Assembly (NCBI GenBank): GCA_035944135.1
Contig: DASZBM010000003.1
Coordinates: 1 to 64,000, forward strand
DNA: 64,000 nt
From: Acidobacteriaceae bacterium
Lineage (GTDB): Bacteria > Acidobacteriota > Terriglobia > Terriglobales > Acidobacteriaceae
Reading direction: 5' to 3'
Under the pieces are notes generated by a model. The model had not been told where the DNA came from, made no database searches, and saw nothing but the letters and a program-made list of their open reading frames with translations. Each line of letters opens with the position of its first letter. The first letter of the stretch is position 1. The position numbers were made by a program, and so were the translations under genes. Positions 25,720 through 34,143 of the stretch are shown in pieces.

Positions 25720-26490
25720 TTAGTTCTTTGGCTCGCTCGTGCTGGATGGCTGCGTGGAGGTTGACGGCGTCGTCGAGTTCACCGGCGGAGGCGCAGCCGC
25801 AGCCCCGGGAGTGGGTGCAGCCGCGCCGTTCGGGCTGGCCGGCGGTGTGGGCGGCTTCGGGGGTGCCGGCTGCGCATCGCTCTGCGCGATCAGTTCGAGG
25901 TCGAAGACGAGCCAGGAGCGCGGCGGAATCGGACCGTGCGCCGTTTCGCCATAGCCGAGCTGGTACGGCACGAACAGGCGGCGCTTGCCGCCAACGCGCA
26001 TGCCGTCAAAGCCAGTATCCCAGCCTTCGATCACGCGATGCGCGCCATAGGGGAAGCTGATCGGTTCGCCGCGATCGACGGAGGAGTCAAATTTCGTGCC
26101 GTTCAGCAGATAGCCGGTGTAGTGGACGGTGTACCACTTGTGCGGCTCGGCGAGCGGGCCTGTGCCGACCTTTGTATCGATGAAGTCCAGCGAGAAGGTC
26201 TCAGACTTTTGATCGAGCATGTCGTGAAGGGCCGGGCTAAGCATCGGTGACGCGTAGTCGAGCGTGATCTGCGGGTGATGCGTGATGGTGTAGAGCGGCT
26301 TTGCGCAGGAAGTGCCGGCGGGGAGCGCCGGAATTTTCGGCGAAAGCTCGGGAAGTCTCGCACAGCCTCCGGACTCCGTTGCTGCGTGGTGTGCCGCGGT
26401 TGCCGGGTGTGCTGTGGTGGTCCGGGTCGGTGTCGTCTGGGCGAGCAGCGGCGCGGCGGTGATGGCGATCAGGATGGGTAAAATTCGCAT
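25720..26490 (-). CDS. Secreted FKBP-type peptidyl-prolyl isomerase
   Basis: A 256-residue periplasmic PPIase. It has a signal peptide at residues 1-18 (start ATG 26490), a His/Ala/Thr-rich linker, an N-terminal region with a possible disulfide pair (G-C-A-R-L-P and S-C-A-K-P), then an FKBP domain. FKBP motifs are Y-T-V-H-Y-T-G-Y-L-L-N-G-T-K-F-D-S-S, V-I-E-G-W-D-T-G-F-D-G-M-R-V-G-G-K-R and L-V-F-D-L-E-L-I. The C-terminal 45 residues are Pro/Ala/Ser/Thr-rich and likely disordered. The open frame continues far upstream, but that part is antisense to the LptF/G gene. Confidence 0.92.
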   Translation of the reverse strand: MRILPILIAITAAPLLAQTTPTRTTTAHPATAAHHAATESGGCARLPELSPKIPALPAGTSCAKPLYTITHHPQITLDYASPMLSPALHDMLDQKSETFSLDFIDTKVGTGPLAEPHKWYTVHYTGYLLNGTKFDSSVDRGEPISFPYGAHRVIEGWDTGFDGMRVGGKRRLFVPYQLGYGETAHGPIPPRSWLVFDLELIAQSDAQPAPPKPPTPPASPNGAAAPTPGAAAAPPPVNSTTPSTSTQPSSTSEPKN

Positions 26491-26597
26491 ACTCTCAACA
26501 GTGTACGGGGTACGAGGTTCCAGGTACCAGGTACTAGCGCGGGGGTTCCAGTAGCGAGCCCATAGAGAGACCCGCAACTGAATCTGGACCCTGGAAG

Positions 26598-28991
26598 CTA
26601 GGTGGGTGTCCGCAGGAGCAGGTAAGAACCGGCCATCGCGAAGAGCAGGTCGGGCGACCACGCCGCGAGCACCGCCGGCAGCGAATTGACATTGCCGAGG
26701 TTCTCCGAGATCCCGGCCAGCACGTAGTACACGATAACCAGTGCAACCGCTGCGCCGATGCCGGAGAGACTTCCGCGTTTTCCGGCCGAAAGCGAAAACG
26801 GGACGGCGAGGATGGCCATGACCAGTGTCAACAGCGGATAAGACAGTTTGCCATTCAGTTGTACGCGTAACGGCGTCGTATCGAAGCCGCTCTGCTGCAG
26901 GTCGCGAATGTACCGCGAGAGCTCGCTGTAGGACATCTCCTGCGAAGGTCGCTCTTCCTTCTTGAAGTAACTCGGCGTCTCGTAGATCTCGCCGAAGCTC
27001 GACTCTTTGAACGACTGGTAGTTGGTGACGCTGTCGCCGTTGGCAGAGAAGACGCGCTCCCATCCGTTCTCGAACTCCCAGTGGCTTGCGGCCGCATCCC
27101 AGTGCGCGCTCTCGGCGTAGATGCGGCGCGAGAGGGTAAAGGTACCGGGCTGAAACTCGAAGACCGTGATGTTGGCGAACATGTCGCGGGCGGGGTCGAA
27201 GGCCTGGTAATAGAAGATGCGTGTGGGCTCGCCGGAGCCTGAGGCTTCTCCGGACATCCACTTGCGATCGGGGCGAAGGAAGGTTTGCGCGGGTTTGCCC
27301 TTGATGCTGGAGAGCAGAGATTCCTGGCGCCGGTTCGCCGCGGGCAAATAACTTTCATCGAAGGCGAAGAGCAGCGCGGAGAGAATTGCGGCGACCAGCA
27401 GAACCGGCGTGACGATGCGATACAGGCTGACGCCTGTGGCCTTCATCGCGGTGATCTCGCTGGAGCGGCTGAGCGCGCCAAAGGTGACGAGCACGGCGAC
27501 CAGCGAGCATACCGGTGTGACGTGGTACAGGATGAACGGAATGAGATTGATGAGATAGTCGCCGACGGTGACCAGCGGCGTGCGGTACTTGATGATGTCG
27601 CCGATGAGCTCGAAGAACGTGAAGATGAGGAAGAGCACGGTGAGCGCGGAGAGCACGAGGACGAAGTTGCGCAGGAAACTGCCCATCGCATACTCGTCAA
27701 GGATGAGCGGGAAGCGCGCACGCACCACACGCCTCAGCCGGCGAAGACGGTCCCCGGCGCCGACGCCTCCGGGCTCAGAAGGGCGCGCGCGAGAGAGCCG
27801 TTGAAACCTCTTTGAAATCGCGTTGCCAAAACTGGAGAGCAGGTTGAGCGCAAGTCCGCCGCGCCTCAATTGCTGGATGAGTAGAACTCCGGCGATCGTG
27901 AAGAGTACGTTTGCGCCCCACACACCTGCAAAGGCTGGCAACTTCTGTTGCCGCGCGAGCGCAACTCCGATCTCTGAGAGGAAGTAGTAGACGAAGACGA
28001 GCAGAAGCGTAACTGCGAAGCCGGTTCCTTTGCCGCCGCGCTTGGAGGAGAGCCCAACCGGAACGCCGACGAGCATGAGCACGAGGCAGGCGGTGGGGAA
28101 CGACAAGCGGCGATGGAACTCGATCGAGTAGGGCCGCGTGTCGGTGGTTTTGTCAGCACCATGCGCGCGACGCCAGACTTCGCTTGTGTCGAGCGCCTGC
28201 ATGGGTGTATCGCGGCGGCTGAGGTGCGTGTCCTCCTGCGAGGTGGTTTCGATAGGCAGGACCGTGGAGTTGAATGTGGCGATGTCGTACTGGTTGGGAT
28301 CGTTGGCGGCGATGTCGTGACGGCTGCCGTTGAGGAGGTCGAGCCGAAGGGTCTGGCGCTCATTGCCGGCCTGCACAATGGCGTCCTGCGCGGAGATGAT
28401 GTGGGGCGTCGCGGGCTGCGTGAGGTCGGCGAGGAAGACGTGCTTCCAGATGGCTGTGCCGTTGGCGCCGGGCACGACTTCCTGCGTGTAGAGGACGTAA
28501 TTCTTGAAGTCTTCGTAGAAGACGCGCGGCTGGACTTCGACCGTCGCCTGCGAGGTCTTGCTCTGCTCTTCGTAGTTGAGCAGGGCTCGCGCCGCACGTG
28601 GAGCGACGTAGAGCGAAATGGCCAGGCCAGCTAACCAGGAGAATACGGCGACGATGCTGACGATGCGAATGAAGGAGACGACGCCGAGTCCGCTGGCGCG
28701 CATGGCGGTGACTTCGCTGTCTGACGCCAGGCGGCTGAGGCCGAGCAGAATGCCGATGAGGACTGCCATCGGGATAGTGAGGGTGAGAAAGTTCGGTAGC
28801 AGATAGCCAATCAGCTTGAGGAGATCGAGGGGAGTGGCGATGCCGCGGACTGCGAGCTCGAGCAGCGGCAGCAGGTAGCGCATGAACAGCATGAAGGTGA
28901 AGAGCACGCCGCCAAGGAGGGCGTAGCCGACGACCTCACGAAGAATGTAGCGGGTGAAGATGCGCACGTACGATTTGCCTGCTGGATTCAA
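26598..28991 (-). CDS. lptFG: LptF-LptG fused LPS-export permease
   Basis: A 797-residue protein made of two YjgP/YjgQ permease units. Residues 1 to about 390 have three N-terminal TM helices (R-Y-I-L-R-E-V-V-G-Y-A...), a periplasmic beta domain and three C-terminal TM helices. Residues about 430-797 repeat the same layout, starting I-L-D-E-Y-A-M-G-S-F-L-R-N-F. Both halves hold the S-R-x-x-x-E-x-T-A-M-x-A-x-G loop (S-D-S-E-V-T-A-M-R-A-S-G and S-S-E-I-T-A-M-K-A-T-G), the family hallmark. It would supply both membrane halves of the LptB2FG complex that extracts LPS from the inner membrane. A basic linker of about 40 residues joins the units. lptB is not in the window. Confidence 0.9.
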   Translation of the reverse strand: MNPAGKSYVRIFTRYILREVVGYALLGGVLFTFMLFMRYLLPLLELAVRGIATPLDLLKLIGYLLPNFLTLTIPMAVLIGILLGLSRLASDSEVTAMRASGLGVVSFIRIVSIVAVFSWLAGLAISLYVAPRAARALLNYEEQSKTSQATVEVQPRVFYEDFKNYVLYTQEVVPGANGTAIWKHVFLADLTQPATPHIISAQDAIVQAGNERQTLRLDLLNGSRHDIAANDPNQYDIATFNSTVLPIETTSQEDTHLSRRDTPMQALDTSEVWRRAHGADKTTDTRPYSIEFHRRLSFPTACLVLMLVGVPVGLSSKRGGKGTGFAVTLLLVFVYYFLSEIGVALARQQKLPAFAGVWGANVLFTIAGVLLIQQLRRGGLALNLLSSFGNAISKRFQRLSRARPSEPGGVGAGDRLRRLRRVVRARFPLILDEYAMGSFLRNFVLVLSALTVLFLIFTFFELIGDIIKYRTPLVTVGDYLINLIPFILYHVTPVCSLVAVLVTFGALSRSSEITAMKATGVSLYRIVTPVLLVAAILSALLFAFDESYLPAANRRQESLLSSIKGKPAQTFLRPDRKWMSGEASGSGEPTRIFYYQAFDPARDMFANITVFEFQPGTFTLSRRIYAESAHWDAAASHWEFENGWERVFSANGDSVTNYQSFKESSFGEIYETPSYFKKEERPSQEMSYSELSRYIRDLQQSGFDTTPLRVQLNGKLSYPLLTLVMAILAVPFSLSAGKRGSLSGIGAAVALVIVYYVLAGISENLGNVNSLPAVLAAWSPDLLFAMAGSYLLLRTPT

Positions 28992-29017
28992 GTGTATCGC
29001 GGCGATTCTGTGACGTT

Positions 29018-31360
29018 TCAGCGGCGCAGGCGGAGGGAGTTGGCGAGAACGCTGACAGAGCTGAGCGCCATCGCAATGCTGGCGAGAACCGGGCTGAGCA
29101 GGATGTGCAAGTGCGGGTAGAGGACGCCGGCGGCAATGGGGATTCCGATGACGTTATAGATGAGTGCCCAGCCGAGGTTTTGGCGCATGATGCGCACGGC
29201 CCGTCGGCTGAGGCGGATCGCGGCGGGGATCAGCGCGAGATCGGAGTGGAGAAGGAGCACGTCGCCGGCTTCGCGGGCGAGGTCGGTGCCGGCGGCCATG
29301 GCGAAGCCGGCGTCGGATTGAGCGAGGGAGGCGGCGTCGTTGATGCCGTCGCCGGCCATGCCGACGCGGCGGTGCTTCCACCCCAGCGAACGAGTTCGCT
29401 GGGGGCCCCGGTGCTGCGATTGGAGCTCCCGGATGGTATCGAGCTTGCCGCTGGGGAGGAGTGAAGCGCGAACGTCGGCGATGCCGACTTCGCGGGCGAT
29501 GGCTTCGGCGGAGAGCTGCGTGTCGCCGGTGAGCATCAGGGTTTCGATCTTTAGCTGAGTAAGACTTCTGATGGCGGCTGCGGCTTCGGGGCGGAGCTGG
29601 TCGGTGGCGAAGAAGACGGCTTGTGGCTGGCTGTCAATCAGCAGATAGATCGGCGTGGCGTGGGTGAGTTCGGCGGGTGAGGCAAGCGCGGGATCGAGGA
29701 TGCGCGTGGGTAGGAGCGAGGCGTTACCGAGGAGGATCTCGCGGCCGACGGCAATTGCGCGGATGCCGATGCCGGGGAGGATTTCGACATCCGTGATCGC
29801 AGGGAGCAGTTGTGAGTGTGAGGAAGCGAAGGTGACGACGGCTTCGGCGACCGGGTGCGTGGAGGAGCGCTCAACCGCGGCTGCCAGGGCGAGAAGATCT
29901 TTGCGCGGCAGCAGCGGATTCGGAACCGTTGCGAAGTGCGCGATGTGCGGCTTGCCTTCGGTGAGGGTTCCCGTCTTGTCGAGCGCGAGTGTGTCGATGA
30001 CGGCGATTCGCTCGATGGCTTCGCCGCCTTTAATGAGGAGGCCGGTGCGGGCGGCGCGGCCGATGGCGACGGTGATTGCGGCAGGGACGGCGAGGCCCAT
30101 CGCGCAAGGGCAGGCAATGATGAGCACGGCGATGGCTATGGCGGAAGGTTGTGCGAGGCCGTCGTGACGGCCGGCAGTGTTGAGCGCGATGGCCCAGGCA
30201 GTGAACGAGAGCGCGCCGAGCGCGAGGATCGCCGGGACGAAGATGGCGCTGACGCGGTCGGCGAGGCGCTGCATGGGGGCGCGGGAGGACTGCGCCTGCG
30301 CAAGCATCCGCTGCATCTGCGCGAGTGTGGACGCGCTGCCCACCGCGGTGGCGCGGAGGACGAGAACGCCGTCGAGGTTGAGTGTGCCGCTGATGAGGCG
30401 ATCGCCGGGGGAGCGTGTGGCGGGCAGCGGTTCGCCGGTGAGCATGGATTCGTCGACGGAGCTGCGGCCGAGGAGGATGACGCCGTCGACGGGGATTCGG
30501 TCGCCGGGAAGGATGCGGAGGATGTCGCCGGTCGCGAGGGCGTCGGTGGGGAGGATCGTTTCGGGTGCGGAGGCGAAGTCGGGGTGCTCGGCTGCGGGAT
30601 CGATGTCGAGCAGGCGTGCAGTTGCAGCGGTGAGTTGGGCAAAGCCGCGGATGGAGCGAGTGGCCTGGCGGCGGGCGCGAGCTTCGAGCCAGCGACCGGC
30701 GAGGAGGAACCCGAGGATCAGGATGACGGACTCGAAGTAGACGTCGGCGGTGGATGTGCGGGCGCGGATTGTCGCGAGGAGTGAGGCGGCAAAGGCGCTG
30801 AGGGTGCCGATCGCGACGAGGGTGTTCATGTTGGTCGCGCGATGGCGGGCGGCACGCCAGGCCGCGAGATATATCTCCGGGGCGGCGAAGAGCATCACCG
30901 CGACGGACAGCAGGCAGAGGAACCAGCGCAGCGGTTGTGCGGGGAGGGACATCAGAGCTGCGGGCGTAAGGGGCGCGAGCAGGCGCGCGAGGAAGTTCAG
31001 CAGCGGATCGGCGCTGGGATTCGCCATCATCAACGGCATCGAGAGGATCATCGCGACGGCGCCGGCGATGAGGCTCACGGTAACGCGTAGGCCAAGCGCT
31101 CGCTCGCGTGGCTCTGCGGATGCCTGGGAGGCATCGATTGTTTGGTTTTCAGAGGGGAGGGAGGCGTCGTAGCCGGCGTGGCGTACGGCTTCGATGAGGG
31201 GTTGCGGCTGGAGGGGGTGGGTGGAGGTGATCTGGGCGGAGTTGGCGAGGAGGTTGACGGTGGCGGACTCGACACCGGGGACGGAGCACAGGGCGCGCTC
31301 GACGTGATGCTGGCAGGCGGCGCAGCTCATCCCGGCGATCTGGAGGGTCTGCTGAGTCAT
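29018..31360 (-). CDS. copA: Copper-translocating P-type ATPase
   Basis: A 780-residue P1B-type ATPase that exports Cu+. It has an N-terminal HMA domain with G-M-S-C-A-A-C (C13, C16), the intramembrane metal motif C-P-C, the phosphorylation motif D-K-T-G-T-L-T-E-G-K, the S-S-T-H-P-V-A nucleotide motif, and the hinge G-D-G-I-N-D-A-A (A in place of the usual P). About 13 residues (near 651-663, G-P-Q-R-T-R-S-L-G-W-K-H-R) are inserted just before the hinge. They are encoded by an in-frame palindromic repeat. It is preceded after 10 bases by a CopZ-like gene. Confidence 0.95.
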   Translation of the reverse strand: MTQQTLQIAGMSCAACQHHVERALCSVPGVESATVNLLANSAQITSTHPLQPQPLIEAVRHAGYDASLPSENQTIDASQASAEPRERALGLRVTVSLIAGAVAMILSMPLMMANPSADPLLNFLARLLAPLTPAALMSLPAQPLRWFLCLLSVAVMLFAAPEIYLAAWRAARHRATNMNTLVAIGTLSAFAASLLATIRARTSTADVYFESVILILGFLLAGRWLEARARRQATRSIRGFAQLTAATARLLDIDPAAEHPDFASAPETILPTDALATGDILRILPGDRIPVDGVILLGRSSVDESMLTGEPLPATRSPGDRLISGTLNLDGVLVLRATAVGSASTLAQMQRMLAQAQSSRAPMQRLADRVSAIFVPAILALGALSFTAWAIALNTAGRHDGLAQPSAIAIAVLIIACPCAMGLAVPAAITVAIGRAARTGLLIKGGEAIERIAVIDTLALDKTGTLTEGKPHIAHFATVPNPLLPRKDLLALAAAVERSSTHPVAEAVVTFASSHSQLLPAITDVEILPGIGIRAIAVGREILLGNASLLPTRILDPALASPAELTHATPIYLLIDSQPQAVFFATDQLRPEAAAAIRSLTQLKIETLMLTGDTQLSAEAIAREVGIADVRASLLPSGKLDTIRELQSQHRGPQRTRSLGWKHRRVGMAGDGINDAASLAQSDAGFAMAAGTDLAREAGDVLLLHSDLALIPAAIRLSRRAVRIMRQNLGWALIYNVIGIPIAAGVLYPHLHILLSPVLASIAMALSSVSVLANSLRLRR
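29370..29415 (-). repeat. 39-bp palindromic element inserted in frame in copA
   Basis: A 10-bp perfect stem with a 4-base loop (CCCCAGCGAA at 29381-29390, loop 29391-29394, TTCGCTGGGG at 29395-29404). It sits in a 39-bp unit bounded by a direct repeat CGGTGCT (29370-29376 and 29409-29415). 39 is a multiple of three, so the copA frame is kept. The inner palindrome resembles the one at 21150-21173. Confidence 0.8.
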
Positions 31361-31370
31361 CTCTGGGACG

Positions 31371-31571
31371 TCAGTTCTGGATGTGTGCAGGATAGCCTGC
31401 GACGCGGAGGGCCTCCTGGAGCTGCTCTGGGTCGGACTCTGTCTGGACGCGGGCGGCGCCGATGCGGACCTCTTCGGCGTGCGTGTTGGGCAGCGCGTTG
31501 AGCGTCTGGGTCACGCGGCGGACGCAGGATCCGCAGTGCATGTTTTCGATGGTCAGATTCAGAGTTGGCAT
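31371..31571 (-). CDS. copZ: Heavy-metal-associated (CopZ-like) protein
   Basis: A 66-residue single HMA domain with the metal motif M-H-C-G-S-C near residue 11. It is probably a soluble copper chaperone handing Cu+ to CopA. It is 10 bases upstream of copA on the same strand, forming a two-gene copper-efflux operon. The A-L-R-V-A-G-Y-P-A end is typical of the domain. Confidence 0.9.
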   Translation of the reverse strand: MPTLNLTIENMHCGSCVRRVTQTLNALPNTHAEEVRIGAARVQTESDPEQLQEALRVAGYPAHIQN

Positions 31572-31614
31572 GCGGATTCGATGCGAGAGGCGACTGAAAG
31601 TAGCGGCGGAGGTG

Positions 31615-31680
31615 GGTACCCCCCCTCCCCCCTGTTTTTGCGCAAAATCTTCAAACGAGAGAATTTAGGCTTGGACCTAA
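31615..31680 (-). repeat. Dispersed intergenic element with TTTGCGCAAA core (copy B)
   Basis: Read on the minus strand, it has GGTCCAAGCCTAA, GTTTGAAGATTTTGCGCAAA and AGGGGGGAGG...GGTACC. These are the same blocks and order as copy A at 22868-22934, with small differences and a longer G run. Confidence 0.75.
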
Positions 31681-31843
31681 TGGTGCGCGGCTACGGCACG
31701 GTTATTAGGCGGGGGGTGGCCGGGGCCCGGGGTTTGTCAAGTGGAGTGGGCGAGGGCAAAGGCAAGAGCGGGTCGGGTTCAGTTTTCAGTTGCCAGTTTT
31801 CAGTTCTCAGTTAAAGCAGATCCCCTGTGTGGATGACAGAAAG

Positions 31844-31879
31844 AAAGGCAAAGGCAAAGGCAAAGGCAAGAGCAAAGGC
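31844..31879 (+). repeat. GGCAAA hexanucleotide tandem repeat
   Basis: About four perfect GGCAAA units followed by degenerate GGCAAGAGCAAAGGC. A related single stretch occurs at 31755-31770. Confidence 0.65.
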
Positions 31880-31897
31880 GGGGTAGCTTCGCTTCGG

Positions 31898-32644
31898 TCA
31901 GGGTTCGGGGACGAAGCGGTAGCCGACGCCGCGGACCGTGAGGAAGTGGCTGGGGTGGGCGGGGTCGGGCTCGAGGTAGCGACGGAGGCGGACGAGGAAG
32001 TTGTCGATGGCGCGGGTATCTGTGTCTTCGTGGACGCGCCAGACGTTTTCGAGCAGCTCTTTGCGGGCGATGATCTTGTTGGGGCGCTCGAGAAGGTAGC
32101 GGAGGAGATCGGCTTCCATGACGGTGAGGTGGATCGTTTCGGCAGGGCCGCGGATTTCGAGGGTGTCGAGGTCGATGGTGCGGTCGCCGAGGGTGAAGAC
32201 GGGCTGCTGCGGTTCGGCGGGTTGAGCGGCGGAGGGTTGGGCTGGTGTGGCGTTGGGGGTCGACGCCCAGTGGACGCGGCGGAGCAGGCTGGAGAGGCGT
32301 GCGAGGAGGATGGTGAGGTCGAAGGGCTTGGGGAGGTAATCGTCGGCGCCGGCGGAGAAGCCTTCGACGATGTCCTCGGTGCGGCCACGCGCGGTGAGCA
32401 TGAGGACGGGGATGAAGCGGCCTGACTCGCGGAGCGCGCGGAGGATGGAGAAGCCGTCCTGGCCGGGGAGCATGACGTCGAGAAGGACGGCGGCAGGCGG
32501 CTCGGGAGTGTTCAGGAGCCAATGCAGTGCGGAGTTGCCATCAGCCTCGTGGTGGGTGCGGTAGCCCTCGGCCTGGAGGTTGAAGAGGAGTCCCTGAGCG
32601 AGGTGCTCCTCGTCCTCGACGATGGCGATGAGAGGGGATGGCAT
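31898..32644 (-). CDS. OmpR/PhoB-type response regulator
   Basis: A 248-residue two-component regulator. The receiver domain (1-120) has the acidic pair E10-D11, the phospho-acceptor D56 in L-L-D-V-M-L-P-G and the Lys in L-P-K-P-F-D. A Pro/Ala/Gln linker (about 125-148) leads to a winged-helix DNA-binding domain ending V-R-G-V-G-Y-R-F-V. No histidine kinase is adjacent: the upstream gene is a secreted protein and the downstream genes are copZA. It may be an orphan, or pair with a distant kinase. A role in copper control is only a guess from position. Confidence 0.93.
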   Translation of the reverse strand: MPSPLIAIVEDEEHLAQGLLFNLQAEGYRTHHEADGNSALHWLLNTPEPPAAVLLDVMLPGQDGFSILRALRESGRFIPVLMLTARGRTEDIVEGFSAGADDYLPKPFDLTILLARLSSLLRRVHWASTPNATPAQPSAAQPAEPQQPVFTLGDRTIDLDTLEIRGPAETIHLTVMEADLLRYLLERPNKIIARKELLENVWRVHEDTDTRAIDNFLVRLRRYLEPDPAHPSHFLTVRGVGYRFVPEP

Positions 32645-32763
32645 GGGGGTGATTGTAAGGGGAGTTAGGCGTAGGGAGTGAGGAGTTAGGGATGAGTGAA
32701 TAGTGAGTAGTGAATATTGAATAAGGCAAAAGCGGCTACCGTCGCTGCGGGCGGCCAGAAGGA

Positions 32764-34143
32764 CTATTTGGCGAAGACTTCGGTTTCAGGCGGAGGTTGA
32801 GTCGAGGCGCAGGCGGATTTGAGCGGTTCCGGCGCGACACGCAGCGAAGGATCGCACAGCTCTTTCCAGCGCATTCGTAGCAGCGTACTCTGCAAGCCTG
32901 GACTCATCGCAGCGAACTGCTCCGCTATGACCGCACGGACGCTTGCTGCGTCCATCGGGTTTAGGCTGTGACCGCTCATTATTAGGTAGTAGGCCGTCTG
33001 CTCACGATTCGAGCCGGTTCGCTGCGGAAGCGTAGCAACGATCTCTCCAAGTTCGCGGTCATATTCCTCAACCACTTCTTTGTGCGGAAGCATTCTTCCG
33101 GGTACTCCGTGACTGTAGTACAGCTCGAAGGTCTCGTTCTGAAGGAACGCTTTGGTCTGTTGCAGCGCGGACTGAAGCACGCCCGTTGGGATCCGTTGCG
33201 TATCGAGCCAAGCCGCCTGGAGAAGCTCCAATTGCAACTGAAGATTTCGCGAGTGGGCCAGACCGTTGAGCATTACCAGACCGGTATCGTCGTCACTGCC
33301 GTCTTCCTTATCCGCGAGAATCCAGCGGACTTTTGCGCGGACTGCATCATCTCCCTGAAGGTAAGAGAGCCGAATCGCCGCCTCGCGACGTGCCTCCGTC
33401 TGTTTGTCGAAGCGCGCTTCGTCGGCGGCAAGGGCGGCGCCGAACTCGCGCATTAATTCCATGATGCGTTGCGGATCGGCGGGTGGGTTCTTCTGCATCT
33501 GCTCAAGTTCAGTCGCGAGAGGCTGCTGCTGTTTCTTGAGGTCATCGGAGGGCGGGGCCTGCGGTTTTTTCTCAATCTGACTCGAAAGCTGAGCGACCAG
33601 TAGGCTCTCCTCATGCTCGTCGCGCGGCAAGATGTCTATTCCGACAGGATTTGTCGTCTCGCTCCATCTTGGGACGCAACACTGAGTTCCGGGCGGAATG
33701 CCTGTTCTGGATGGAATCACGCGGCTGGTTTGTATCGTTATCTCGTAATGGCCGGGCTGCTGGAAGACGACGCTCCGGTTCAACATGACCGGAATCCGAA
33801 CCGGGTCCCGACCAAGATCCTGTGGCGAGCCGCCCGGCTGGGCCCCCACAGAATAAAACCAACCGTCAGACGGTGTGACATTCACGAGGTCCTGGGGTGC
33901 ATTGAACCTGTTGGTGTCCGTGGCGACGGCGTATCCGGGGGACTGGGCGGTGAACACAAGGTCGAGCGTGATTGGATCGCCAAGCTTGAACTGGGTCTGA
34001 TTCTCGTGTGGCTCCAGGCGAACAGTGATACCGGAGTTATCTGTTGGCAGGATGGCCGTCGGCTGCTGCGCCAACCCCGGACGGCATGAGAGCCCCACCG
34101 CAGAGACGGTGATGAACGAGACGAGAGGGCGCACGCATGCCAC
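32764..34143 (-). CDS. Secreted protein of unknown function
   Basis: A 459-residue exported protein with a signal peptide (about 1-25, ending G-L-A-Q-Q). The N-terminal half looks like a beta-sandwich (I-T-V-R-L-E-P-H-E-N-Q-T-Q-F-K-L-G-D-P-I-T-L-D-L-V-F), followed from about residue 180 by a Gln/Glu-rich helical region and HEAT-like helical pairs to the C-terminus. It starts with GTG (34143), and a second GTG at 34134 is possible. No family is recognised. Two helical segments repeat an L-Q-x-x-L-L-Q-A-A pattern. Confidence 0.6.
   Translation of the reverse strand: MACVRPLVSFITVSAVGLSCRPGLAQQPTAILPTDNSGITVRLEPHENQTQFKLGDPITLDLVFTAQSPGYAVATDTNRFNAPQDLVNVTPSDGWFYSVGAQPGGSPQDLGRDPVRIPVMLNRSVVFQQPGHYEITIQTSRVIPSRTGIPPGTQCCVPRWSETTNPVGIDILPRDEHEESLLVAQLSSQIEKKPQAPPSDDLKKQQQPLATELEQMQKNPPADPQRIMELMREFGAALAADEARFDKQTEARREAAIRLSYLQGDDAVRAKVRWILADKEDGSDDDTGLVMLNGLAHSRNLQLQLELLQAAWLDTQRIPTGVLQSALQQTKAFLQNETFELYYSHGVPGRMLPHKEVVEEYDRELGEIVATLPQRTGSNREQTAYYLIMSGHSLNPMDAASVRAVIAEQFAAMSPGLQSTLLRMRWKELCDPSLRVAPEPLKSACASTQPPPETEVFAK

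Larger units (their letters stand above)
31572..31897. other. Repeat-rich intergenic region between copZ and response regulator
   Basis: No gene seen in 326 bases. It holds the dispersed TTTGCGCAAA-type element (31615-31680), a run of near-repeats of TTTCAGTT/CCAGTTTTCAG (about 31780-31813), a GCAGATCCCC...GGATGACAGAAAG block shared with 34264-34297, and a GGCAAA hexamer repeat (31844-31879). Confidence 0.6.

Noticed and set aside
26491-27261. Extension of the FKBP frame upstream into the LptF/G gene
   Set aside because: The signal peptide at 26490 marks the true start; upstream codons are out of frame with lptFG on the same strand.
31844-31879. GGCAAA run as a CRISPR or iteron array
   Set aside because: Six-base units with no spacers and no rep gene nearby; simple slippage repeat.
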